From NCBI RefSeq assembly GCF_029017505.1, contig NZ_JAQGEI010000036.1, forward strand, positions 1 through 64,000: a DNA stretch of 64,000 nt, in the 5' to 3' direction. Under the pieces are notes generated by a model. That model saw only the letters and a list, made by a program, of their open reading frames with translations. It ran no database searches and was not told where the DNA came from. Positions 26,535 through 35,028 of this stretch are shown here, piece by piece. The translations under genes and the position numbers were made by a program. The stretch comes from Sedimenticola hydrogenitrophicus. Its GTDB lineage: Bacteria > Pseudomonadota > Gammaproteobacteria > Chromatiales > Chromatiaceae. The first letter of the stretch is position 1; each line of letters begins with the position of its first letter.

Positions 26535-27731
26535 TCAGAATTTCACCCGGACGCCTGCCAGCAAGGCTGAGACATCCTCGAAATTACTGCCCGGCCGATC
26601 CAATTCATAATTCCTCAGGCCGACATAGGCCTCGGTTGCCCACGGCTTGATCTCCTGCACCAGCTGAAGACCGACACTGCTGGCATCGTCGCCCGCCACG
26701 CCGGCATCATCCGTCTGGTGATAGTCCACGGAAAGGGACGTCTTGCCGACACTGAACCAGGATGCGCGATAGCCCAGCTTGGCGTAATAGAAGCTCGGGT
26801 CCGCGGAGGTCCCGTCCTTGTCCTGATCACCTGCCCCCAGGGTGAAATTCAACCCGTTGTCGAGCAGGATCGAGGCGGATCCGTTGACCTGGTCGGCACT
26901 GGATGTCTGGGCATAAGCCAGCGCGCCGACCAGCTTGAAGCCGGGAAAGGCGGATGAGTAGAGGGCTGCCACATCCCAGGCGTCGCCATCCACCAGGCTG
27001 GTTGCCAGTTTCAATCCACCGAAGCTGGGCGTGTCGTAGCGGATACGATCATCACGCCCGAGACCATCCAGATTGGTGAGGACGCTCTTTACCCTGATGG
27101 CACTCAGCACACCGTCGCTGCCACGAAAGAAGGTGCCGCCCGCCAGGATATCGGTATCCGAATAGCCGGCCAGGGCGGTCCCCGACAGATCATACTCCGA
27201 AGTCCCCTCGCTGGCCGTCCAGCCCTGCCCCAGCCACAATTTGCCAAAGCGTTTATGGTCGAAATAGACCTCCAGCCGGCGTTGGGTAAAATTGTCGGTG
27301 CCAGTGCCGGGATCACCTGTTTCCCTGGTCAGTTGACTCACGTCGGCGGTGGAATTCGATTCGAACTGCACCTCGATCGCCGCACCTACCGTCAGTTCAT
27401 CGGTAGGGTCTGCTTCACCAATGAAGCGGATACGCGTGGACGAGGCATCATTGTCGACATTGTGGTAGTCCGTCTCTTCCCCGTCATCGGTAATCAGCAG
27501 GCCCCGGTTGACTTGCCCCGAGATGGACAGTCGCACCTGCTTCTCGCCGGAGGTAACGGTCGGTTTGCTGTCGGCGACGGCGGTGGTTTTCTGTTTTTCC
27601 AACTGCTCGACCCGGGTCATCAATTTCTGAATTTGAGCCTTCAGGTCATCAACCTCGCCTGCAAAAAGGGGTGCTGAATTCGCAATAAACAGTCCCACCG
27701 CGGTGCAGATGAGTGTTTTTTTCATGTGCAT
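26535..27731 (-). CDS. DcaP-like outer-membrane porin
   Basis: 398 residues from the ATG eight bases after GGAG. A signal peptide (ending PLFA) is followed by a short coiled coil (EVDDLKAQIQKLMTRVEQLEKQ split over about residues 25-46), then beta-barrel strands to the C-terminal LLAGVRVKF with terminal Phe, the barrel-assembly signal. An N-terminal coiled coil before the barrel is typical of DcaP-type trimeric porins, which take up dicarboxylates and other small anions. The lipoprotein gene follows directly. Two similar short stretches (GGAATGGCGACA and GGAATGGTGACA) occur in the leader region, possibly regulatory. Confidence 0.85.
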   Translation of the reverse strand: MHMKKTLICTAVGLFIANSAPLFAGEVDDLKAQIQKLMTRVEQLEKQKTTAVADSKPTVTSGEKQVRLSISGQVNRGLLITDDGEETDYHNVDNDASSTRIRFIGEADPTDELTVGAAIEVQFESNSTADVSQLTRETGDPGTGTDNFTQRRLEVYFDHKRFGKLWLGQGWTASEGTSEYDLSGTALAGYSDTDILAGGTFFRGSDGVLSAIRVKSVLTNLDGLGRDDRIRYDTPSFGGLKLATSLVDGDAWDVAALYSSAFPGFKLVGALAYAQTSSADQVNGSASILLDNGLNFTLGAGDQDKDGTSADPSFYYAKLGYRASWFSVGKTSLSVDYHQTDDAGVAGDDASSVGLQLVQEIKPWATEAYVGLRNYELDRPGSNFEDVSALLAGVRVKF

Positions 27732-28269
27732 ATTGGTATCTCCGTATAATGAGGGGTTGTCGGAATGGCGACACTTTTCATTACTTCTTGACTCCATTCC
27801 TTAGGATAGTAGATTTAGCAGGAATGGTGACATTTTCATCGCTGTTCGACCCCATCCCCAGACAGGGGACCGGTAAAATTATTCAAATATTTCATGCGGC
27901 GGGAGATTCTGAATAATTGCGCGCCCTGCACAGAGGGGGCGTTTGCATTTTACCGTGCGCGCGCCGTAACCCACCGTTTGACGGTCGGGGAGTCGGTGGG
28001 TTATGCGGCGCCCGGGCGTTGTCGTGGAATGCCCGGGTGTTTTCGTGGAATGAAAGTGTCGTGCCTGTGCGCCGCTAACCCAACCTACAAACTTGGGGTT
28101 AAGGGCTCGCGCAAAAATAAGTTTCGGTATTCGGTCGCCCCTGGACCCCGCTGGCGGCGTTACGCTTTTTGCCAAGGGAACGGCCATTGCCTGCAAAGCG
28201 TGCCTTGCCAGCGGGGCCCAGTGACGCCCTCGGCACTGCGAAATTATTCTTGCGCGAGCCCTAAGTTCT
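27732..28269. repeat. Intergenic region with palindromic element 28099-28265
   Basis: The element has ends TTAAGGGCTCGCGCAAAAATAA and TTATTCTTGCGCGAGCCCTAAG, with inner arms CCCCGCTGGC/GCCAGCGGGG. Its right end, 28239-28265, recurs exactly at 63783-63809. A further hairpin, GTAACCCACCG...CGGTGGGTTAT, lies at about 27967-28005. No gene seen. Confidence 0.7.
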
Positions 28270-29718
28270 TCATGAGGCGCCCGGTGTCGCCGCCTCCACG
28301 ACAATCATCTTCCGCACCTGCATGTCGTGCAGGGTATAGGGGATGCCGCCCACGCCGAGCCCCGATTGGCGGAGCCCGGCAAAGGGCATCCAGTCCACGC
28401 GGAAGGCGGTGTGGTCGTTGATCATCACCGCCGAGGCGTCGAGTCGTTCGGCCGCGCGGCTGGCCGTTACCATGCTGTCGGTAAACACCGCCGCCTGAAA
28501 CGCCCAGGGCAGGCTGTTGGCGCGGGCGATGGCCTCGTCGAGGTCGGTATAGGGATAAACGCAGACCACGGGGCCGAAGATCTCTTCGTTGCTGACCCGG
28601 GAACTGTCCGGCGGATCATACAGCACGGTGCAGGCATAGGTGGTGTCCGAGAGTGGCCTGCCGCCACTGAGCAGTTCCGCGCCGTCGTCCACCGCCTCCC
28701 TGACCCAGTGTCCGATGCGCTCGACCTCGGCGGGGCGGATCAACGGGCCCACTTCGGTCTGTTCCAGGGTGGGATCGCCGATACGCAACCTGGCCGCGCC
28801 CTCGGCGAGCCGGCTGGCCAGTTGCCTCGCCAGACTGGCATGGGCGAATACCCGCTGGACCGAGACGCAGACCTGGCCAGCATGGTAGAAGCCGCCCTTG
28901 AGCAGCTTCGGTACCACCACCCCGATGTCGGCATCCCGGGCCACGATAACCGGGGCGGCACCGCCGTGCTCCAGCGCACAGCGGGCCCCGGGCGCAAGCT
29001 GAGAGCGCAGCATCCAGCCCACCCGTGCACTGCCGATAAAGCTCAGGAAAGCGACCCGCCGGTCCGCCACCAGCCGGCCGGTCACCTCATTGCTTTCGCT
29101 AACCAGTGCCTGGCACCAGGCGTCCGGCAGTCCCGCCTCGCGCAGCAGGGCGACCAGACGGTAGCAGGAGAGCGGCGTGTCCTGGGCCGGTTTGACGATT
29201 ACCGGGCAGCCGGCGGCAACGGCGGGGCCTATCTGGTGGGCGATGAGGTTGAGTGGGTGGTTGAAGGCGCTGAGTGCCACCACCACGCCAATCGGCTCGC
29301 TGACGGTATGGGCCTGTTTCCCGGCCGAGGCGGGGTTGATGCCCATGGCAATCACCTCACCCGTTGCGCCGCGCAGCGACTCGGCGCAGAGGCGGATACT
29401 GTCAATGGCACGCACCACCTCGACGCGTGAATCGATCAGCGGCTTGCCCCCTTCACGCGCCGCCTCGATGGCCAGGAACTCGGCGCGCGCGCGGATCAGT
29501 TCGGCGCACTGTTCAAGAATGGCAATGCGCCGATGCACAGGCAGCCAGGCATCACGGTCGCGAAATAGCGTGTAGGCGGTTTGCAGTGCCTGTTCGATGC
29601 CATCGGCACCGCAGGTATCGACCTTGGCGATAGGTGATTGGTCGAAGGGCGCCACGACCTCCAGCGAACTGGCGGGCTCGATGGCCCCGGCGATCATCAG
29701 CGGAAAGTGTTCAGGCAT
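28270..29718 (-). CDS. NAD(P)-dependent aldehyde dehydrogenase
   Basis: 482 residues from the ATG at 29718; the longer frame has no ribosome site. The active-site glutamate motif LEHGGAAP and the catalytic cysteine GQVCVSVQRV are both intact, and NEEIFGPVV is the typical C-terminal segment. It oxidises an aldehyde to its acid; sequence resembles lactaldehyde/succinate-semialdehyde-type enzymes, and the substrate is not fixed. It is the last gene of an operon with an acetolactate synthase-like enzyme 16 bases upstream, whose product or side product could be its substrate. Cytoplasmic. Confidence 0.92.
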   Translation of the reverse strand: MPEHFPLMIAGAIEPASSLEVVAPFDQSPIAKVDTCGADGIEQALQTAYTLFRDRDAWLPVHRRIAILEQCAELIRARAEFLAIEAAREGGKPLIDSRVEVVRAIDSIRLCAESLRGATGEVIAMGINPASAGKQAHTVSEPIGVVVALSAFNHPLNLIAHQIGPAVAAGCPVIVKPAQDTPLSCYRLVALLREAGLPDAWCQALVSESNEVTGRLVADRRVAFLSFIGSARVGWMLRSQLAPGARCALEHGGAAPVIVARDADIGVVVPKLLKGGFYHAGQVCVSVQRVFAHASLARQLASRLAEGAARLRIGDPTLEQTEVGPLIRPAEVERIGHWVREAVDDGAELLSGGRPLSDTTYACTVLYDPPDSSRVSNEEIFGPVVCVYPYTDLDEAIARANSLPWAFQAAVFTDSMVTASRAAERLDASAVMINDHTAFRVDWMPFAGLRQSGLGVGGIPYTLHDMQVRKMIVVEAATPGAS

Positions 29719-29734
29719 GGTGTTCTCCCTGGGG

Positions 29735-31426
29735 TTAAATGGTACGGCTCTTTTCCTTGATCTCGTGGTTGAGGATACGGTCGTTGTCACGGTAATCGAC
29801 CTGGGCATCCACCAGATGCACCCCGGGACTGTCCAGGCACTGCTTCAGCAACGGCAGCAGATGATCCGCCGATTCCACGCGATGGCCCTGCGCCCCATAG
29901 CTCCTGGCATACTGCACAAAGTCCGGATTGGCGTAATCGAGACCGAAGTCATCAAAACCCATGTTGGCCTGCTTCCATTTGATCATGCCATAGGCATCAT
30001 CGCGCAGGATCAGTATCACCAGATCCAGGCCCAGACGCACGGCGGTCTCCAGCTCCTGGGAATTCATCATGAACCCGCCGTCACCGCAGATGGCCATGAC
30101 CTTGCTTTGCGGGCGGACCATCTTCGCCGCCATGGCCGAGGGCAGTCCCGCCCCCATGGTGGCCAGGGCGTTGTCCAGCAGCACGGTGTTGGACAGATAG
30201 GCCCGGTAGTTGCGGGCAAACCAGATCTTGTAGACCCCGTTATCCAGTGCGATGATGCCGTCATCCGGCATCACCCGGCGCACATCCGCCACCAGCCGCT
30301 GCGGGTAGAGCGGGAAGCGTCCATCGTCGCTGCCTTCAAGCAGTTGCGCGTCGAGCGCCTGCTTCACCGCCATGAAGCGGTTGAAATCCCAATGGTCCGG
30401 CGGCTCGATCGTCCGGGTGAGCCGTTCCATGGTGTCGGTGATATCGCCGATGACCCCCTGCTGCGGATAGTAGACCGCGTCAATGGAGGCGGTGATGTAG
30501 TTGATATGAATCACCTTGGCCCCGCTGGCGTCTCCCGCACCTTCCAGGTGGCCGCCGGCCATCTCCTGTCGAGCTACATTGCCCATGATAAAGGGCGGTT
30601 TTTCCACCACATCGTGGCCCACGTTGATAATCAGATCCGCCGCCTCGATGGCCCGATGCAGGTAATCCTCGCCGGACAGGGCCGCGTTGCCGATAAACAG
30701 GGGATGGCGCTCGTCGATTACCCCCTTGCCCATCTGCGTACTGAAGAACGGAATGCCGGTCTTGTCGACGAAGGCGCGCAACACACCACAGGTGTGGCGG
30801 CGATTGGCCCCGGCGCCGACCAGCAACAGTGGATGCCGGGCCTGCTCGATCATCTGCCTCGCCGAGGCAAGGGACGGCTCGCTGGCGCGTGGCTGCTCGA
30901 AGCGGCTACGCTGAATCACCCGGGCATCGGTCTGCTCGTGGGCGATGTCCTCCGGGAGTTCCAGATGCACCGCGCCGGGCCGTTCATCCTCGGCGCGCCG
31001 GAATGCCTCGCGTATGCGCGCCGGGATGTTGTGGGCGCTGCCGATTTGCCGCGTGTACTTGGTCAGCGGCCGCATCATGTCGACCACATCGACAATCTGG
31101 AACTCGCCCTGTTTGCTTGCCATGATCGGTTTCTGGCCGGTAATCATCAGCATCGGCATGGCGCCGAGCTGGGCATAGGCGGCGGCGGTGACCAGGTTGG
31201 TGGCACCCGGTCCCAGGGTGGCCATGCAGACACCGGTCTTGCCGGTCAGGCGGCCATAGGTGGCGGCCATGAATCCCGCCGCCTGCTCATGGCGGGTGAG
31301 AATCAACCGAATCGACGACTCCCTGAGTGAGTTGAGCAGGTCAAGATTCTCTTCGCCGGGAATGCCGAAGATGTACTCCACCCCTTCCGCCTCCAACGCT
31401 TGGATAAACAGGTCCGATGCTTTCAT
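29735..31426 (-). CDS. Thiamine-diphosphate enzyme, acetolactate synthase-like
   Basis: 563 residues from the ATG that overlaps the mini-ORF stop. The Pyr domain holds the catalytic Glu in ILTRHEQAAGFMA (about residue 49), the middle is an FAD/DHAP-type domain and the PP domain has GDGGFMMN...N for Mg-ThDP. It most resembles catabolic acetolactate synthases or related decarboxylase/ligases; no small regulatory subunit (ilvN) is near, so a catabolic role is likelier than branched-chain amino acid synthesis. Its neighbours are an FMN glutamate synthase-like enzyme and an aldehyde dehydrogenase. True substrates cannot be read from the sequence. Confidence 0.88.
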   Translation of the reverse strand: MKASDLFIQALEAEGVEYIFGIPGEENLDLLNSLRESSIRLILTRHEQAAGFMAATYGRLTGKTGVCMATLGPGATNLVTAAAYAQLGAMPMLMITGQKPIMASKQGEFQIVDVVDMMRPLTKYTRQIGSAHNIPARIREAFRRAEDERPGAVHLELPEDIAHEQTDARVIQRSRFEQPRASEPSLASARQMIEQARHPLLLVGAGANRRHTCGVLRAFVDKTGIPFFSTQMGKGVIDERHPLFIGNAALSGEDYLHRAIEAADLIINVGHDVVEKPPFIMGNVARQEMAGGHLEGAGDASGAKVIHINYITASIDAVYYPQQGVIGDITDTMERLTRTIEPPDHWDFNRFMAVKQALDAQLLEGSDDGRFPLYPQRLVADVRRVMPDDGIIALDNGVYKIWFARNYRAYLSNTVLLDNALATMGAGLPSAMAAKMVRPQSKVMAICGDGGFMMNSQELETAVRLGLDLVILILRDDAYGMIKWKQANMGFDDFGLDYANPDFVQYARSYGAQGHRVESADHLLPLLKQCLDSPGVHLVDAQVDYRDNDRILNHEIKEKSRTI

Positions 31427-31578
31427 GCGGCACCTCCCTGTGCCGCACCCTGACGGGCGGCCTCCGGCCGTGAAAATTGGCTCTCCTGCCAATTTTTCAT
31501 GCGGCAGGCACCTCCCTGTGCCGCACCCTCACGGGCGGCCTCCGGCCGTGAAAATTGTCTCTCCTGCCAATTTTTCAT
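31423..31578 (-). CDS. 51-residue mini-ORF made of a tandem duplication, coupled to both neighbours
   Basis: The frame starts at an ATG overlapping the stop of the glutamate synthase-like gene (ATGA) and ends in a TGA overlapping the ATG of the acetolactate synthase-like gene (ATGA). It encodes two near-identical units beginning MKNWQE, each with QFSRPEAAR and GAAQGGA; the units are 26 and 25 residues. The DNA repeat also holds hairpins (AAAATTGGC/GCCAATTTT with AGGAGA in the loop), so it may be a mobile palindrome that inserted in frame, or an attenuator, instead of a functional peptide. Not a recognised family. Confidence 0.5.
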   Translation of the reverse strand: MKNWQERQFSRPEAAREGAAQGGACRMKNWQESQFSRPEAARQGAAQGGAA

Positions 31579-33281
31579 GAAACGTCCTCCATGGTTTGAT
31601 GTTTATCTTCACCGACCTGTTTGGTGCCGGGAAGCGCTGCTTGCCCGGAGCCATCGACTTCGCAACACTCCCGGTCGATATGGGTCAGGCACATTTTCGG
31701 CATGAAGCTGCCGGGGTCGGCCTCGTCCAGATAGAGCCGCCAGGCCTCGGGCGGATTGTCCGAGAGCAGGCAGCCGTGCTTGAGGTAGGGGAAAACCTGG
31801 TCATAACGCCGTACCGTCTCCTGGTTAATGCGCCGGTAGATATGGGTACGGGTCAATTCGTCGGTGTGGCACAGGCCCGCCGAGGCGATGATTTCGGCGG
31901 TGGCATGCACGGTCTTGGCATGGAACTGGGTCACCCGGCGCGCCTTGTCGGTCACCACCAGGCCGCGGTAGAGGCGGGGATCCTGGGTCGCCACCCCCGA
32001 GGGGCAGTGGTTGCTGTTGCAGGTGAGCGACTGGACACAGCCGAGCGCCAGCATCATGCCGCGCGCGCTGTTGCAGATATCCGCCCCCAGCGCCAGGTTC
32101 TTGACCAGATGGAAGGCGGTGAACACCTTGCCCGAGGCGATGATACGGATGTGTTGGCGCAGACCAAAACCGGTCAGGCAGTCGTCGACGAAGGCCAGTG
32201 CCTCGCGCAGCGGCATGCCGACGGAGTTGGTGTACTCCAGCGGAGCCGCGCCGGTGCCCCCCTCGCCGCCGTCCACAGTGATGAAATCGGGCGTGATACC
32301 GCTGGCCACCATCGTCTTGCAGATGGCGATGAATTCGCTCTTGCGCCCGATCGATAACTTGAACCCCACCGGCTTGCCGTCGGAGAGGTCGCGCAGCAGC
32401 TTGACGAAGTCGAGTAGCTGCAACGGCGTGGAGAAGGCGGAGTGGGCGGGCGGCGAGTTGACCTGGGTGGCGACCGGTACATCCCGTATCGCGGCAATCT
32501 CGGGGGTGTTCTTGTCGGCCGGGAGGATGCCGCCATGCCCCGGCTTCGCCCCCTGGGAGAGTTTGATCTCGATCATCCTGATATTCGGCAGTGTCGCCTT
32601 TTCGCGAAAGGTCTCGGGGGAGAACCGGCCGGCGTGGTCGCGGCAGCCGAAATAACCGGTGCCGATCTGCCACACCAGGTCCCCTCCCGGTTCCAGGTGG
32701 TAGGGGCTTATGCCGCCCTCGCCGGTGTTGTGGTAGAAACCGCCCGCCTTGGCCCCGCCGTTGAGCGCGAGTATGGCATTGCGGCTCAGGGCGCCGAAGC
32801 TCATGGCGGAGATATTGAAAATGCTCGCCCGGTAGGGTTGCCGGCAATCGGGGCCACCGACGCTGACCCGCAGGTCATGCTCCACCTCGGTTACATCGAT
32901 GGCGGAGATGGAGTGGCCGATCCATTCGTAGCCGTCACGATAGGTGTCTATCTGGGTGCCGAAGGGTACGCTCTCCAGTGCGCCCTTGGCGCGCTGGTAG
33001 ACAATGTTGCGGAACATCCGGTTGATCGGCGCGCCGTCGGTGTCCGACTCGATCAGGTACTGGCGGATGAAGGGGCGCAGCCACTCCATGAACCAGCGCC
33101 CACGCCCGAACAGCGGATAATTCCGGCGTAGCGAATGATGTGGCTGGGACATGTCATACAGGCCCAGCAGTATCAGCGGGATCAGTACCAGGAGCACCCA
33201 TACGCCCGGTGGCCATAGCCAATAAAGCAGCGCGACGATTGCCAGCGACCCGACGGTAAACAGAAAAAAATTGCGGTGCAT
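31575..33281 (-). CDS. FMN-binding glutamate synthase-like protein, membrane-anchored
   Basis: 568 residues from the ATG after GAGG. Two N-terminal membrane segments (about residues 5-45) precede a TIM-barrel of the GltB central/FMN type: SAMSFGALS, GEGGISPYH, KPGHGG, GGEGGTGAAP and the iron-sulfur region CNSNHCPSGVATQDP. It lacks the amidotransferase and GXGXG domains of full glutamate synthase. Stand-alone members of this family have unknown or varied substrates. It is the first gene of the operon leading through the mini-ORF to the acetolactate synthase-like and aldehyde dehydrogenase genes. Confidence 0.88.
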   Translation of the reverse strand: MHRNFFLFTVGSLAIVALLYWLWPPGVWVLLVLIPLILLGLYDMSQPHHSLRRNYPLFGRGRWFMEWLRPFIRQYLIESDTDGAPINRMFRNIVYQRAKGALESVPFGTQIDTYRDGYEWIGHSISAIDVTEVEHDLRVSVGGPDCRQPYRASIFNISAMSFGALSRNAILALNGGAKAGGFYHNTGEGGISPYHLEPGGDLVWQIGTGYFGCRDHAGRFSPETFREKATLPNIRMIEIKLSQGAKPGHGGILPADKNTPEIAAIRDVPVATQVNSPPAHSAFSTPLQLLDFVKLLRDLSDGKPVGFKLSIGRKSEFIAICKTMVASGITPDFITVDGGEGGTGAAPLEYTNSVGMPLREALAFVDDCLTGFGLRQHIRIIASGKVFTAFHLVKNLALGADICNSARGMMLALGCVQSLTCNSNHCPSGVATQDPRLYRGLVVTDKARRVTQFHAKTVHATAEIIASAGLCHTDELTRTHIYRRINQETVRRYDQVFPYLKHGCLLSDNPPEAWRLYLDEADPGSFMPKMCLTHIDRECCEVDGSGQAALPGTKQVGEDKHQTMEDVS

Positions 33282-33315
33282 CACTTCCCTCTCTCATTAT
33301 TTTTAATTTCAGGAC

Positions 33316-33469
33316 GTAGGATGGGTGGAGCGCCCCGATGAACTCTCCGCCGGCTCCCTCTCCGGTGCGCAACCCATCGCGCACTTGCATCCGCATCCGA
33401 AGTTGGGTTACGGCGCATGACCGCGGCGAACAGCCGTCAACAAGGGTGCCGCGCCTCCACCCATCCTAC
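33316..33469. repeat. GTAGGATGGGTGGAG palindromic repeat
   Basis: Arms GTAGGATGGGTGGAG and CTCCACCCATCCTAC enclose about 120 bp between the HD-GYP gene and the glutamate synthase-like gene. Confidence 0.7.
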
Positions 33470-33506
33470 ACGCGTGTTCATCGGCATTTGCGGGTAAAGG
33501 GCAGGG

Positions 33507-34400
33507 CTAGGCGTGACCTGTCAGCTGACCGCGCAATCGAGACAGCAGGTTCGGTTTGTCCTCGTCAAGCAGGATGTTGGCACCTGCCAGGAGATCATCG
33601 ATCAGATCATCATCCAGGCGTGGCATCAGTTGTGCGGGCGTGCCCCGTCCACCGGTCGGTCGGGTTCGCCACTGCCCGGCCTCCTGAAACAGCTCCGACT
33701 CCCCGCCGCAGGATCGGCAGTAAAGGTGATCACCGGGTTTGTCACGGCGCGTAATCACCAGTGTCGGACCACAATTCGGGCAGGCCTGCAACGGGATCCC
33801 CGGTTCGCTGTGGCCGACGATGTGCGACATATGACTCGCCTCACCCAGATTGATAAAGCGTACCCCAAGCGCCGGGTCGAACTGGGTGCCGAGGTTGTCA
33901 CGGATAATGTTCAGCGCGGTTTCAATCGGCATGCCCTTGCGGTAAGGCCGGGTGCTGGTCATGGCGTCGAAGGCGTCGCAGATCCCGACGATGCGCGCAT
34001 CGAGCGGAATGGATTCAAGCGTGAGACGGCGCGGGTAACCGTGACCATCGGGGCGCTCGTGGTGGGCGTGCACGGCATCGATGACCAATGCGGCGAGGGG
34101 ATGGTTCTGCAGCAGGCGCCGGCCCACATCGGGATGGGTCTGAATCACCCCACGCTCGTCATCGGTAAGCGTGTCCGGTTTGTTGAGAATGGCGTCCGGT
34201 ACGCCGATCTTGCCGAGATCATGGAGGAAACCACCGAGCGCGATACGGGCCTGCTCGACGGGCGGGAGTCCGGCATCCCTGGCCAGCAGATGGGCAAATT
34301 GCGAGACTCGCCAGAGGTGGCCACCGGTATAGGTGTCTCGCGCCTCGACCGCCGAGGCCATGACGAACAGGGTGCGCAGCAGTGGTTGTGTGTATTCCAT
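33507..34400 (-). CDS. HD-GYP domain phosphodiesterase with C-terminal zinc ribbon
   Basis: 297 residues. The HD-GYP core (about residues 1-180) has HDLGKIGVPDAILNKP and HHERPDGHGYPRRL, the metal and signature motifs of cyclic-di-GMP phosphodiesterases. After it come two cysteine pairs, CPNC and CRSC (about 20 residues apart), a rubredoxin-like zinc ribbon, then an acidic C-terminal tail (DDDLIDDLL). There is no receiver or sensor domain. It would lower c-di-GMP in the cytoplasm, opposing the GGDEF part of the protein at 50581. The ribbon may serve interaction or redox sensing. Confidence 0.9.
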   Translation of the reverse strand: MEYTQPLLRTLFVMASAVEARDTYTGGHLWRVSQFAHLLARDAGLPPVEQARIALGGFLHDLGKIGVPDAILNKPDTLTDDERGVIQTHPDVGRRLLQNHPLAALVIDAVHAHHERPDGHGYPRRLTLESIPLDARIVGICDAFDAMTSTRPYRKGMPIETALNIIRDNLGTQFDPALGVRFINLGEASHMSHIVGHSEPGIPLQACPNCGPTLVITRRDKPGDHLYCRSCGGESELFQEAGQWRTRPTGGRGTPAQLMPRLDDDLIDDLLAGANILLDEDKPNLLSRLRGQLTGHA

Positions 34401-34433
34401 CCTGATGGCCCTTAGTTGTTACCCCTCGCGGGA

Positions 34434-34922
34434 TTATCGTCGGGTGGCGTCTCCGACAATGGCATTGAATATCTCGTCGAGTTCCGTTGCCATCGCATCC
34501 AGATCCCGGTTGCCATAGGGCGCGAAGGTCGCGCTCGGCAGGCGATAGGTTAGGTTCGAGGTACCGTCGCCGTTTTCCGTCAGGTAGAGGCGCAATGGTG
34601 CCTCGATGCCGGCCGCAACGTTGGCGTCGAGCATGCGCACGGCATAATCGTTACGGAACACCATGAGTACCAGATTGCCGGGGATACTGACCCCACGTGC
34701 CGCGGCGCCGCGGCTGGCGCTGGCCTGTGCCACCAATCCCATCTTGTGATTAGCGATCGCCTGTTCGACCCGGGTGGCGAGCACATCGAACGAATAGGGC
34801 GTTTGCAGGGTGACGGTTCCGGGAACTGGCGTGTCGATGTCGGCCTGGGTGGTGGCAATGAACAGCATGCCGAGTGCCAACAGGAGCCCGCGTAGTCGTA
34901 TAGTCATGGATGAAGTGATCAT
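34434..34922 (-). CDS. DUF302-family periplasmic protein
   Basis: 162 residues from the ATG after GGAATCAAG. Signal peptide or anchor (LRGLLLALGMLFIATTQA) then a DUF302 domain: TPYSFDVLATRVEQAIANHKMGLVAQ, VFRNDYAVRMLDAN, APLRLYLTENGDG. DUF302 proteins are small alpha-beta proteins often found with sulfur or redox genes; function unknown. It lies between the HD-GYP gene and the YeeE gene, all on the minus strand, with gaps over 100 bases before it. Confidence 0.8.
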   Translation of the reverse strand: MITSSMTIRLRGLLLALGMLFIATTQADIDTPVPGTVTLQTPYSFDVLATRVEQAIANHKMGLVAQASASRGAAARGVSIPGNLVLMVFRNDYAVRMLDANVAAGIEAPLRLYLTENGDGTSNLTYRLPSATFAPYGNRDLDAMATELDEIFNAIVGDATRR

Positions 34923-35028
34923 CTTGATTCCTTTTGGTGAAGTTTTAATCCAATTGAGCGTTGTCATAACTATTTTAGATGAAGCACAAGTAAAGAGACC
35001 GTGAATTGTCGGGGATTATTTCCTCCAT

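Noticed and set aside
31423-31578. Simple tandem Rho-independent terminators
   Set aside because: The hairpins lack a U-tract placed for stopping before the next gene, and the frame is open with ATGA overlaps on both sides; the mini-ORF reading explains more.
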